A DNA stretch of 64,000 bases from Blasia pusilla (taxonomy: Eukaryota > Marchantiophyta > Marchantiopsida > Blasiales). Below, piece after piece: positions 1 through 15,250 of the stretch. The position numbers were made by a program, and so were the translations under genes. Position 1 is the first letter of the stretch. Each line of letters starts with the position of its first letter. The notes under the pieces are model-generated. The model saw only the letters and a program-made list of their open reading frames with translations, was not told the origin of the DNA and did no database searches. Where the stretch lies: the NCBI GenBank assembly GCA_050084515.1, contig CM114274.1, forward strand, positions 124,001 to 188,000. The letters run 5' to 3'.

Positions 1-307
1 AATTTGAATGAAACATCGCCAGCGCTGAGGCCGTGCGATTCGACGAGTTATCATGAGTCACCGCAACACCGGGCAAGCCCGCATCGGTCTTTTATCTAAT
101 AAATACGTCCCTTCCAGAAGTCGGGAGTTGGTGCACGTATTAGCTCTAGAATTACTACGGTTATCCGAGTAGCAAGGTACCATCAAAGAAACTATAACTG
201 ATTTAATGAGCCATTCGCAGTTTCACAGTACAAAAGAGTTTATACTTACACATGCATGGCTTAATCTTTGAGACAAGCATATGACTACTGGCAGGATCAA
301 CCAGGTA
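1..307 (-). rRNA. 18S rRNA, 5' part (unit T1, cut by window edge)
   Basis: This is the 5' 307 bases of an 18S gene read in antisense. The 5' end is set by the complement of TACCTGGTTGATCCTGCCAG, the near-universal eukaryotic SSU start, at 288-307. The sequence continues with the conserved CATATGCTTG and CTCATTAAATCAG segments. It matches the T5 and T6 18S copies without visible damage. The rest of the gene and unit T1 lie left of the window, so the array continues leftwards. Confidence 0.97.
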
Positions 308-1522
308 GCTATCCTCTCGGCCCGGCGGCGCCATCGCGCGCGCCCGTCCCCGCGGGACCTCGTCCCCCCCTCGCGGGCGGGAACGGAGACCTTTCGGGTT
401 TTTTTCTTTCGCGTTCCGGAACCTCGGGGAGTCGGTCGGATTCCCCCCCCGCGCCCTGCCGCGGCCGCGCCCTTCTTCTCCCCCGTCTCCTCCATGTGAT
501 AGGGAGGTGCCTAGGCGGGATCGGGGCGCGCCCGCGGTCGGCCGCGGATGGCTCACTGTGCCGACTCTCCCTCGGCGAGTCCGGGGCTTCGCGGCCCGCG
601 ACGGATCGGCCCGAACCAAGGGGGGAAGGAAAGGGGGGGGTCCAAGGGGCTCCGGGCCGGCGGCTCGCGCCGCCCGCCTTTCGCTTGCCCCAAAACCCCC
701 TCGCCCTCCTCCCGGATCGAGCCGGGCTCCGCCCGACCGCTCGCCACCCTCCGCCGACAAGGGCCCCGGACGCGCCGGAGCGGCCTCTCTCGGGGGTACC
801 CCTCCCTCTCCTCTCCTTGGCGGCGGCCCCGACAGGCTCGCGGACCCCGGGATTGCTCCCGAGGTCCGCGCACCGGCCGGCGCCCGAGAACCACGGCGTC
901 TCGAAGGATACGGAGAGAGGAGGGTGCTCGGCGGGCCGCCGAGCCGGGAACCACGGCGTCCCGGTACAACTGCTCGGCGCCCGCTCCCGCAGACCCCCAC
1001 TCGACCGCCCCGGCGATCCGCTCCCGGTCGTCGCAGAAGGTATCCCACGGCTTCCCATCCGCTGATCGCCCCGCCTCGCTCTCGGACGCGCCCGCGGGGT
1101 TTGCGCAGAAGCGCGCGCCCCCACCGCGGACCCGGCCGAGAACTAGGCGACGTTGGGAGGACAGAGGACCCCGCCCTCGGCTCGACGCCGAGGACAGGGC
1201 CCGCCCCCCGGCCCACACCGCGTGTTCGCTTTCCCGCACTTCGGCTTCTTCCCGTCTCGAAACAAGGCCCCACCGGGCGGCGGGGGCGGGCCGACCGCAG
1301 TCGCCCCGCCCGCTCCTCCCCGCTGAGACGCGGCGGCCCGAGAGAGCCTGGTCGCACCAAAGACTTGGAGCGCTCCAGACCCCGGGCCGCCCGCTGGCGC
1401 CTCCCACCACGTACTTGGCGAATCGCGCTCCTCCTACAGCGCGGCCCCCGTGGGAGCCGCGCCGCGGATCGGCCTCGCCGTTCCATGGACCTTCTGTGAT
1501 CCGAGGGGAGCACGCTCCCCTC
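308..1522 (-). other. 5' external transcribed spacer of T1 (in S1)
   Basis: About 1.2 kb of GC-rich, non-coding sequence lies between the candidate Pol I start and 18S. It contains C and G runs and two copies of GAACCACGGCGTC (about 889 and 949, plus strand). Open frames on both strands here lack any recognisable domain and exist because stop codons are rare in this composition. The boundary on the promoter side is inferred from the conserved palindrome at 1503-1522. Confidence 0.7.
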
Positions 1523-1605
1523 ACTAGTACTTCTGGGGATCTCCGGGGCCGCCCCAGCCCCGTGCCTCCAGCCGCCCGGGCCGCTCATTCTGGCCCTCAA
1601 CCCGG
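1479..1605 (-). promoter_or_regulatory. Candidate RNA polymerase I promoter block, S1
   Basis: Read on the minus strand this block holds CGGGTTGAGGGCCA, then CCCCAGAAGTACTAGT (complement of 1523-1538), then GAGGGG at the start of a perfect palindrome, then CATGGAACGG. The stretch TACTAGTGAGGGG resembles the plant Pol I start consensus (TATA-like bases followed by RGGG). It lies about 1.2 kb upstream of 18S, a usual 5' ETS length. The block is present in all five spacers, and a diverged copy sits at 62583-62741 inside the retroelement. The promoter assignment is inference; the start site has not been mapped. Confidence 0.45.
1503..1522. other. Perfect 9-bp-arm palindrome beside candidate TIS
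   Basis: GAGGGGAGCGTGCTCCCCTC reads as two 9-base complementary arms with a 2-base loop. It immediately follows the candidate start in transcription order. Equivalent palindromes occur beside the core motif in S2 (about 13278-13297), S4 (about 37013-37032) and S5 (about 48829-48848). In S3 (about 25111-25127) the arms are shortened. Confidence 0.75.
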
Positions 1606-2240
1606 TCCCCTCGCGGCCCCGCCTGACCCTTCCCCGGCCCCTCGGGTCACACGCCGCCCCGCCGGATCTCGACTCCTGCCCTCGACGCGGCCAGCCCCAC
1701 CTGCGCTCCCAGGCGGTGAACGGCGCCCGCTGCCTCCTCCGCGCCCCAGCGCTTCGCGACGCCCCCCGAATCATCCCGCCCCGCCCGCACCCGCGTTTCG
1801 CGACGCCCCGGAATCCTCCCGCCCCAGCGTTTCCAATCACTCCGCACCCGCGTTTCGCGACGCCCGGAATCCTCTCCGCCCCAGCGTTTCGCCAATCCTC
1901 TCGCCCCGCCCCGCGTTTCGCGCCCGGAATCCTCCCGCCCCAGCGTTTCGCCAATCCTCTCGCCCCGCCCCGCGTTTCGCGACGCCCGGAATCCTCCGCC
2001 CCAGCGTTTCGCCAATCCTCTCGCCCCGCCCCGCGTTTCGCCGCCCGGAATCCTCCGCCCCAGCGTTTCGCCAATCCTCTCGCCCGCCCCGCCCCTGAAC
2101 CGCGTTCGACGCCCCTGAATCCTCTCGCCGCGCCCCACCCACTTCTCCGCTGCGTCCCCCCCGCCGCGGCTTTTCCCGCCTGCACATTCTCACTTGCATC
2201 CTGCGGCTCCTCCGGCTAATTTCATCCCGCCCCTCCCGTG
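1606..2240. repeat. GC-rich spacer with ~62-bp tandem repeats, S1
   Basis: After a unique GC-rich stretch to 1744, about six imperfect tandem copies of a 55-64 bp unit run from 1745 to about 2138. Each contains GCGTTTCGCGACGCCC followed by GAATCCTC and CCAGCGTTTCGCCAATCC. Individual copies lose one to several bases. The last copies merge into CCCCTGAATCCTCTCGCC. The remaining 100 bases before the purine tract are unique. The position just upstream of the candidate promoter suggests an upstream element, but the sequence does not show a function. Confidence 0.8.
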
Positions 2241-3418
2241 ATGAGGGAAGAAACAAACAGCGAAGAAAGGTTCCCGATCCACGACACAACAGGGCGCAAG
2301 GAGTCGGCGCCGCAAAGGGAGGGCCCACGAGCCGACCAAATTTTGCCGACAGAGGAAAGAAAAGAAGAACGCACGTCATCGATCCGAGGAGTCGGTACTA
2401 CACAAAGGGGTGGTGGTAAAATCAGAGCTAAACAACAAGCAGGGCGAAGGAAAGAGAAGAGTGCTCATCCTTGGGGGGGGGGCTCCGGTACTGAAACCAA
2501 GAAAAATAATCCAAGAGAAAAATGAAGAATACTCGTCCTTTGATCCACAAGGAGTCCCCCCGGGGACCACCCAAAGGAAAACAAAGGAGAGGGAATAAGA
2601 GTCCTCCTCCCCACGAGAGTTGAAATTTATGAGAAAAGAAAGACAGAAGAAGTACCAAAAATCAAAACAAAGAGGGGAAGAAGAGAACGCACCCACGAAG
2701 AACAAAAGGGCCCATCGGCTTGAAAGAGGCAGGATCAAAAATAAATAAAAACGGAGAGAAGGGGGGGGGAAGAAGTACCAAAAATCAAATCAAATCAAAG
2801 AGGAAGAAAAGCACCGGGAAGAACAAAAAGGGCCCGTCGGCTTGAAAGAGGCAGGATCAAAGATAAAAATAAAAAAATTAATAATGGAGAAGGGGGGCCG
2901 GGGGGGGGGAAGAAGAAGAGAGAAGAAGTACCGAAAATCAAATCAAAGAGGGAAAAAACAAAAACGCGCCCGGGAAGAACAAAAAGGGCCCGTCGGCTTG
3001 AAAGAGGGGGGACGGAGGATAGAAAAATTTTGAAAAAAAGAAAGAGAGAGAGAGAAGAAGTACCGAAAATCAAAAGAAAAGAGGAAGAAAATTGAAAAGG
3101 GGGAGTATCAAAAACAATTTGAAAAAAGAAGAAGAGATACCGAAAATCAAAAGAAAAGAGGGAAGAAAACAAAACGCACCGGGAGGAACAAAAGGGCCCA
3201 TCGGCTTGAAAGAGGGGGAGGACGGACGAGGATCAAAATTAAAAATTAAAAAACAGAGAAACGAAAGCGCGCGCACGAAGAACGAAAAGGGCCCATCCCC
3301 TTGGAAGAGGGGGTAAGACCGACGAGGAAAGGACGAAGCGGGCAGAAGGAAAAATCAGAGAAAGGAAAGAAAGGGCGCGGACAACAAAGGCACGTCCGTC
3401 CGTGGCGAGGAAGAATCC
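2241..3418. repeat. 1.18 kb purine-rich tract with diverged tandem repeats, S1
   Basis: The plus strand is overwhelmingly A and G, so the transcribed-sense strand is pyrimidine-rich. The tract contains five spaced copies of a core reading AAAAGGGCCC[A/G]TCGGCTTGAAAGAGG near 2704, 2825, 2982, 3188 and 3284. Copies are separated by A-rich segments with GAAGTACC[A/G]AAAATCAAA. The long apparent proteins here (Lys/Arg/Glu-rich on plus, Phe/Leu/Ser-rich on minus) are composition artefacts. Confidence 0.8.
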
Positions 3419-3455
3419 CTCGGCGGCCCGCCAATTGCCTCCTCCGGGCGTGCTC

Positions 3456-3473
3456 GGGGTTTGGGTTTAGGGG
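3456..3473. repeat. Telomere-like block, S1
   Basis: The plus strand reads GGGGTTTGGGTTTAGGGG, which contains one plant-type TTTAGGG telomere unit and a variant unit. It is conserved at the same place in S2 (15162-15178), S3 (27034-27050), S4 (39004-39021) and S5 (50741-50758). On the transcribed-sense strand it contains CCCTAAACCC, a telo-box-like sequence. Confidence 0.7.
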
Positions 3474-3544
3474 TCATCCACGCGGAGCTTTCCTGCGCGC
3501 GACCCTTGCTCGGCATGGGTCGAGGGTCGCTCCCGCGGATTTCG

Positions 3545-4373
3545 CCTCGAACCCCGTGACTAGGCGCAACCTGGACCACTTTTCCTCCAGCCGCCGGCCC
3601 GGACCTTCCTCGCGGTGCCGCCCGAGTCCCGTGGCTAGGCGCAGCCTGGACCCCCCTTCCTCCACGCCGCGGGCGGCGGCTCGCTCCCTGAGTTCCGGGG
3701 CGGGGGACGTTCCAGCCGGGCTCCCCCCCCCCGAGTGGGCGCAGCCTGGACCATCCTGGGGTTTGCTCACGATTGGGACTCCCGTCGAACCCGTGACTAG
3801 GCACAACCTGGACCTCCTTCCCTGGCGCCCGAGTTCCGCGGCTGGTGGCGCAGCCTGGACCCCTTCCTCCACGCCGCGGTCGGGCGGCTCGCCCCAGGTC
3901 CGACCCGTCGCGGTCCCGCCGAGTTCGGGGCTGGGCGGTGCAGCCTGGACCCCTTCCCCGCCACGCAGCGGTCGGGCGGCTCGGCCCACGTCTGAGCCCT
4001 CGCGGTCCCGCCCGAGTTCCGCGGCTAGGTGGTGCAGCCTGGACCCCTTCCTCCGCGCCGCGGTCGGGCGGCTCGCCCCAGGTCCGACCCCTCGCGGTCC
4101 CGCCCGAGTTCCGGGGCTGGGCGGTGCAGCGTGGACCCCTTCCCCGCCACGCCGCGGGCCTGAGCCCTCGACTAGGACCGCGCGACCAGTGAAGTGAACC
4201 TCCGCCCGAGCTTTGACCCGGGGTCGCGCGCGCGGCAGCAGCCTGGACCCTCCTCCGAGGCCGAGACCCTTGTGCTCGCGATCCCGGGGAGGCCGCGACT
4301 GCAGGAAGCCTGGACTTCCCGAGAGCCCATCTCCGCGGCGCCGATCGATCGATCCGCGCTCTGTTTCTCTGCC
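3545..4373. repeat. Spacer repeat array A (~90-95 bp units), S1
   Basis: Roughly seven tandem units of about 90-95 bp are present. A typical unit reads GCCCGAGTTCCGCGGCTAGG, then TGCAGCCTGGACCCCTTCC, then a GCCGCGGTCGGGCGGCTC stretch, then GGTCCGACCC. The shared element CTGGACC (GGTCCAG on the transcribed-sense strand) recurs at 3567, 3642, 3737, 3804, 3851, 3941 and 4035, and as GTGGACC near 4126. The last 185 bases are a linker with two further CTGGAC copies leading into array B. Confidence 0.82.
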
Positions 4374-5949
4374 AAGGGGCCATGGGATCTCGGGGGGGGC
4401 GCGCGAAGGAAGCCTGGACCACTTTCGGATTTCCCGGAAGGAGAGCGGGAGACAGGAGGCCGAATCTCGGCCTAAGGGGGCGCGAAGGAAGCCTGGACCA
4501 TTTCGGATTTCCCGGAAGGAGAGCGGGAGACAGGAGGCCGAATCTCGGCCTAGGGGGGCGCGCCATGGGATCTCGGCCCGCGTCGACTCTCGGCCCAAGG
4601 GGCCTTGGGCTCTCGGCCCGCCCGAGACTCGAGAAGGGGAGCCTGGACCTTTCCGCGGAAGAAGAGCGGGAGGGACAAATCATTGGGTCGCCATGGGATC
4701 TCGGTCCCCGCGTCGACTCGCCGGCCAAGGGCCTTGGGATCTCGGTCGCGTCGGCTCTCGGCCCCGCCGAGACTCGAGAGGAAGTGGAGCCTGGACCTTT
4801 CCGCGGAAGAAGAGCGGGAGGGACAAATCATCGGCCAAGGGGTCGCCATGGGATCTCGGTCCCCGCGTCGACTCGCCGGCCAGGGGCCTTGGGATCTCGG
4901 TCGCGTCGGCTCTCGGCCCCCGCCGAGACTCGAGAAGAAGGAAGCCTGGACCATTCCCGGGAGAAGAGCGGGAGGGACAAATCATCGGCCAAGGGGCCTT
5001 GGGATCTCGGTCGCGTCGACTCTCGGGCCAGGGGCCTTGGGCCCTCGGCCCGCCCGAGAGACTCGGGAAGAAGGAAGCCTGGACCATTCCCGGGGGAGGA
5101 GGCGGGAGGGACAAATCATCGGCCAAGGGGTCGCCATGGGATCTCGGTCCCCGCGTCGACTCGCCGGCCAAGGGGCCTTGGGATCTCGGTCGCGTCGTCT
5201 CTCGGCCCCGCCCGAGACTCGAGAAGAAGGAAGCCTGGACCATTCCCGGGAGAAGAGCGGGAGGGACAAATCATCGGCCAAGGGCCTTGGGATCTCGGTC
5301 GCGTCGACTCTCGGGCCAAGGGGCCTTGGGCCCTCGCCCCGCCCGCCGAGACTCGGGGAAGAAGGAAGCCTGGACCATTCCCGGGGAGGAGGGGGAGGGA
5401 CAAATCATCGCCAAGGGTCGCCATGGGATCTCGGTCCCCGCGTCGACTCGCCGGCCAAGGGGCCTTGGGATCTCGGTCGCGTCGGCTCTCGGCCCCGCCG
5501 AGACTCGAGAAGAAGGAAGCCTGGACCATTCCCGGGAGAAGAGCGGGAGCCAAGGGCCTTGGGAGGGACAAATCATCGGCCAAGGGGCCTTGGGGCCCTC
5601 GGGCGAGACTTCGGGGAGGAAGCCTGGACCATTCCCCGGGAGGAGGCGGGAGGGACAAATCTCAAGGGGGCCATGGGGCCGCGTCGGGCGCCGGGGCCTT
5701 GGGATCTCGGTCCGCGTCGGCTCTCGGCCCCGCCGAGACTCGGGAAGAAGGAAGCCTGGACCATTCCCGGGGGAGAGAGCGGGAGGGACAAATCATCGGC
5801 CAAGGGGTGGGCCGTGGGATCTCGGTCCCCGCGTCGACTCTCCCGGCCAGGGACAAATCATCGGGGCCCTGGGATCTGGGATCCGTCCCCCCGAAACGGC
5901 CGGGGAAGGGAAGCCTGGACCATTTCCGGATCTCGGAAGAAGAGCGGGA
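4374..5949. repeat. Spacer repeat array B, derived from the 25S 3' end, S1
   Basis: About eleven units of 80-155 bp each contain AAGCCTGGACCATTCCCGG and then GCGGGAGGGACAAATCAT, which copies the 25S 3' terminus at 5945-5960. The first two units (about 4390-4555) carry a longer piece, GACAGGAGGCCGAATCTC (4451-4468 and 4529-4546), identical to 25S at 5965-5982. Later units alternate between two types, GTCGACTCGCCGG with ACTCGAGAAG and GTCGACTCTCGGG with ACTCGGGAAG, giving a dimer of about 285 bp. The 3' ETS and terminator should lie in the right-hand end of this array. Confidence 0.85.
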
Positions 5950-9350
<3,401 letters not shown>

Positions 9351-9617
9351 GTGCTGCGGCGGGGGGAGAAAGTCTGCGGCGGGCGCCGGAGCGCCCCCGT
9401 CAACCCCCCACCGCCCTGCTCCTCGTCCGGGGGACGCTAGCCCGCGGGAGACGCGCTGTCACGCAGACTCCGCGCCGCGAACGGCACGGATCACCTTCTC
9501 GCGGCCTCCCCTTCGGCTGCGCCCGCCGACGCTGCATTTCGACCGACCGGGCCCACGGCCCGGACGGTCAGATCCACTTCGACCGACCCGCGGGGCGGTG
9601 CCGGTGGGGCGTGCGGC
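9351..9617 (-). other. ITS2, unit T2
   Basis: This is the 267 bp GC-rich spacer between 5.8S and 25S. The limits follow from the neighbouring rRNA ends. It includes a GGCGGGCGCC-rich segment and GACCGACC runs. Confidence 0.93.
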
Positions 9618-9775
9618 GACGCTCAGGCAGGCATGCCCTCGGAACAAGCCTCGGGCGCAACTTGCGTTCAAAAACTCGATGATTCGCGGAATTCTGCAAT
9701 TCACACTACGTATCGCATTTCGCTGCGTTCTTCATCGTTGCAGGAGCCAAGATATCCGTTGCTGAGAGTCGTTGC
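9618..9775 (-). rRNA. 5.8S rRNA, unit T2
   Basis: 158 bp. The transcribed strand has CGATGAAGAACGCAGC, GAATTGCAGAATTC and TTTTTGAACGCA, the three conserved 5.8S motifs. The second motif contains an EcoRI site (GAATTC). Established comparisons place that form in algae, bryophytes and other non-flowering lineages rather than angiosperms. The ends are estimated by alignment to plant 5.8S. Confidence 0.95.
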
Positions 9776-10297
9776 GATTCTCGCGTTTCGGCTGTCGGGG
9801 GAGGGGGCCCCGAAGACCACCCCCCCGCCCCGCGCAGAAGAAACGTCTCAGGCCACGCCGCTGTTCCAAAATCGTCCGGTGTTCCTCGGGAGAGAGAGAC
9901 ATGGGAGTCGGCCCCGCGGGATCCCGCCGGCCGTAGGCCGGGGGAACCCGACGGGGGAGGGGGACGCCCCGGCCCTCGCCCCCGCCCCTCCGCCCGCGAC
10001 GGCCGCCTCCCCCCCCCCCGGCCCCGCGTGCGCGGGGAGGGGGGGTTCGGAGGCCGCCTCGAGGCCGAGGGGCGGGAGCCAGGGACGCGCCGTGGGGACG
10101 CCCCGGCCAGCGAAGTCGCCGCGCTCAACACGCGCAAGCGTCCGGCGTCCGGACGCGCGGCCCGCCCCCCGCCCACTCTAAGGAGACGGGGGGTCAAGTC
10201 TAGGCCGCTCGGCGACCCCCGCCGGGCGATCGCACCTCCGGGTGCGATCCCTCGGGGGACATAGAAAATTTTCGCGGGGTTTGCTGCATTGTGTGTG
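9776..10297 (-). other. ITS1, unit T2
   Basis: 522 bp of GC-rich spacer. The 18S-proximal part contains a perfect hairpin at 10228-10249, GATCGCACC and GGTGCGATC separated by four bases. Close matches occur in every unit, with a one-base-shorter loop in T3. The angiosperm ITS1 core motif ending CAAGGAA is not visible. Confidence 0.93.
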
Positions 10298-12098
<1,801 letters not shown>

Positions 12099-13297
12099 GC
12101 TATCCTCTCGTCCCGGCGGCCGGGCGGCGCCATCGCGCGCGCCCGTCCCCCGCGGGACCTCGTCCCCCTCGCGGGCGGGAACGGAGACCTTTCGGGTTTT
12201 TTTTTTCTTTCGCGTTCCGGAACCTCGGGAGTCGGTCGGATTCCCCCCGCGCCCTGCCGCGCGCGCGCCTTCTTCTTCTCCCCGTCTCCTCCATGTGATA
12301 GGGAGGTGCCTAGGCGGGATCGGGGCGCGCCGCGGTCGGCCGCGGATGGCTCACTGTGCCGACTCTCCCTCGGCGAGTCCGGGGCTTCGCGGCCCGCGAC
12401 GGATCCCGGCCCGAACCAAGGGGGGAAGGAAGGGGGTCAGGGCCGGGCCGGCGGCTCGCGCCGCCCGCCTTTCGCTTGCCCCAAAACCCCCTCGCCCTCC
12501 TCCCGGATCGAGCCGGGCTCCGCCCGACCGCTCGCCACCCTCCGCCGACAAGGGCCCCGGACGCGCCGGGCGGCCTCTCTCGGGTACCCCCCCCTCTCTC
12601 TCCTTTTCGGCGGCCCCGACAGGCTCGCGGACCCGGGATTGCTCCGAGGTCCGCGCACCGGCCGGCGCCGAGAACCACGGCGTCTCGAAGGATACGGAGA
12701 GAGGAGGGTGCTCGGCGGGCCGCCGAGCCGGGAACCACGGCGTCCCGGTACAACTGCTCGGCGCCCGCTCCCGCAGACCCCACTCGACCGCCCCGGCGAT
12801 CCGCTCCCGGTCGTCGCAGAAGGTATCCCACGGCTTCCCATCCGCTGATCGCCCCGCCTCGCTCTCGGACGCGCCCGCGGGTTTGCGCAAGCGCGCGCCC
12901 CACCGCGGACCCGGCCGAGAACTAGGCGACGTTGGGAGGACAGAGGACCCCGCCCTCGGCTCGACGCCGAGGACAGGGCCCCCCCCGGCCCACACCGCGT
13001 GTTCGCTTTCCCGCACTTCGGCTTCTTCCCGTCTCGAAACAAGGCCCCACCGGGCGGCGGGGCGGGCCGACCGCAGTCGCCCCGCCCGCTCCTCCCCGCT
13101 GAGACGGCGGCGGCCCGAGAGCCTGGTCGCACCAAAGACTTGGAGCGCTCCAGACCCCGGGCCGCCCGCTGGCGCCTCCCACCACGTACTTGGCGAATCG
13201 CGCTCCTCCTACAGCGCGGCCCCCGTGGGAGCCGCGCCGCGGATCGGCCTCGCCGTTCCATGGACCTTCTGTGATCCGAGGGGAGCACGCTCCCCTC
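12099..13297 (-). other. 5' ETS of T2 (in S2)
   Basis: Same organisation as the T1 ETS but with many one- and two-base deletions in G and C runs. For example, a short gap near 12430 removes part of the GGGGGG tract seen in the S1 copy at about 630. No coding sequence is supported. Confidence 0.7.
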
Positions 13298-13382
13298 ACT
13301 AGTACTTCTGGGGATCTCCGGGGCCGCCCCAGCCCCGTGCCTCCAGCCGCCCGGGCCGCTCATTCTGGCCCTCAACCCGGTC
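13256..13382 (-). promoter_or_regulatory. Candidate Pol I promoter block, S2
   Basis: Conserved core CCCCAGAAGTACTAGT (complement of 13298-13313), with the complete palindrome and the upstream CGGGTTGAGGGCCA. It is identical to S1 over the core. Confidence 0.45.
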
Positions 13383-13973
13383 CCCTCGCGGCCCCGCCTG
13401 ACCCTTCCCCGGCCCCTCGGGTCACACGCCGCCCCGCCGGATCTCGACTCCTGCCCTCGACGCGGCCAGCCCCACCTGCGCTCCCAGGCGGTGAACGGCG
13501 CCCGCTGCCTCCTCCGCGCCCCAGCGCTTCGCGACGCCCCCCGAATCATCCCGCCCCGCCCGCACCCGCGTTTCGCGACGCCCGGAATCCTCCGCCCCAG
13601 CGTTTCGCCAATCCTCTCGCCCCGCACCCGCGTTTCGCGACGCCCCGGAATCCTCCCGCCCCAGCGTTTCGCCAATCCTCTCGCCCCGCCCCCGCGTTTC
13701 GCGACGCCCCGGAATCCTCCCGCCCCAGCGTTTCGCCAATCCTCTCGCCCGCCCCGCGTTTCGCGACGCCCGGAATCCTCCGCCCCAGCGTTTCGCCGCG
13801 TTTCGCGACCCGAATCCTCCGCCCCAGCGCCCCTGAATCCTCTCGTTTCGCGCCCCTGAATCCTCTCCCGCGCCCCACCCACTTCTCCGCTCGTCCCCCC
13901 CGCGCGGCTTTTCCCGCCTGCACATTTCTGCATCCTGCGGCTCCTCCGGCTAATTTCATCCCGCCCCTCCGTG
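13383..13973. repeat. GC-rich ~62-bp repeats, S2
   Basis: About five copies of the GCGTTTCGCGACGCCC unit run from 13519 to 13878. The last two are strongly shortened (13795-13860), so the array is contracted relative to S1 and S4. Confidence 0.8.
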
Positions 13974-15122
13974 ATGAGGAAAAACAAGCAGCGAAGAAAG
14001 GTTCCCGATCCACGACACAACAGGGCGCAAGGAGTCGGCGCGCGCAAAGGGAGGGCCCACGAGCAACGACCAAATTTTGCCGACAGAGAGAAAAAAAAGA
14101 AAAGCGCGTCGTCATCGATCCGAGTCGGTACTACACAAAGGGGTGGTGGTAAAATCAGAGCTAAACAACAAGCAGGGCGAAGGAAAAGAAGAGTGCTCAT
14201 CCTTGGGGGGGCTCGTACTGAAACCAAGAAAAATAATCCAGAGAAAAATGAAGAATACTCGTCCTTTGATCCACAAGGAGTCCCCGGGGACCACCCAAAG
14301 GAAAACAAAGGAGAGGAATAAAGTCCTCCTCCCCACGAGAGTTGAAATTTATGAGAAAAAAAGACAGAAGAAGTACCAAAAATCAAAACAAAAGGGGGAA
14401 GAAGAGAGCACCCACGAAGAACAAAGGGCCCATCGGCTTGAAAGAGGCAGGATCAAAAATAAATAAAACGGAGAGAAGGGGGAAGAAGTACCAAAAATCA
14501 AATCAAATCAAAAGGAAAAAGCACCGGGAAGAACAAAAGGCCCGTCGGCTTGAAAGAGGCAGGATCAAAGATAAAAAAAAAAAAAAATTAATAATGGAGA
14601 AGGGGGGGGGGGGAAGAAGAAGAGAGAAGAAGTACCGAAAATCAAATCAAAGAAAAAAAAAAAAAAAGCGCGCCGGGAAGAACAAAAAGGGCCCGTCGGC
14701 TTGAAAAGAGGGGGAGGACGGACGGAGGATAGAAAAATTTTGAAAAAAAAAGAGAGAGAGAGAGAAGAAGTACCGAAAATCAAAAGAAAAAGAGGAAGAA
14801 AATTGAAAAAGGGGAGTATCAAAAACAATTTGAAAAAAAGAAGAAGAGATACCGAAAATCAAAAGAAAAAAGAAAAAAAAAACGCACCGGGAGGAACAAA
14901 AGGGCCCATCGGCTTGAAAAGGGGGAGGGCGGACGAGGATCAAAATTAAAAATTAAAAAACAGAAAAAAGAAAGCGCGCATACGAAGAGCGAAAAAGGCC
15001 CCATCCCCTTGGAAGAGGGGTAAGACCGGCGAGGAAAGGGCGAAGCGGGCAGAAGGAAAAATCAGAGAAAGGAAAGAAAGGCGCGGACAACAAAGGCACG
15101 TCCGTGGTGGCGAGGAAGAATC
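13974..15122. repeat. Purine-rich tract, S2
   Basis: Same five-core organisation as S1. Longer A runs occur (for example about 14573-14587 and 14654-14667), and many single-base losses occur in mixed purine tracts. No gene is present. Confidence 0.8.
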
Positions 15123-15250
15123 CCTCGGCGGCCCGCCAATTGCCTCCTCCCGGGCGTGCTCGGGGTTTGGGTTTAGGGTCATCCACGCGGAGCTTTCCTG
15201 CGGCGACGCGACCCTTGCTCGGCATGGGTCGAGGGTCGCTCCCGCGATTT

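Noticed and set aside
203-2185. Long open frames of up to several hundred codons over 18S, ETS and spacer (for example 660 codons on the minus strand here; similar over every unit)
   Set aside because: They overlap rRNA genes and GC-rich repeats, are Arg/Pro/Gly/Ala-rich, change with each indel between units and show no domain. They result from low stop-codon frequency.
2376-3434. Phe/Leu-rich frames that look like membrane proteins on the minus strand of the purine tract
   Set aside because: A pyrimidine-rich strand automatically encodes Phe, Leu, Ser and Pro. The frames shift between spacers.
3456-3473. True telomere or interstitial telomere tract
   Set aside because: Only one perfect and one variant unit are present. 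It is kept as a motif only.
4374-5949. CRISPR-like regular repeats
   Set aside because: Units are 80-155 bp tandem rDNA spacer repeats without unique spacers, in a eukaryotic array.
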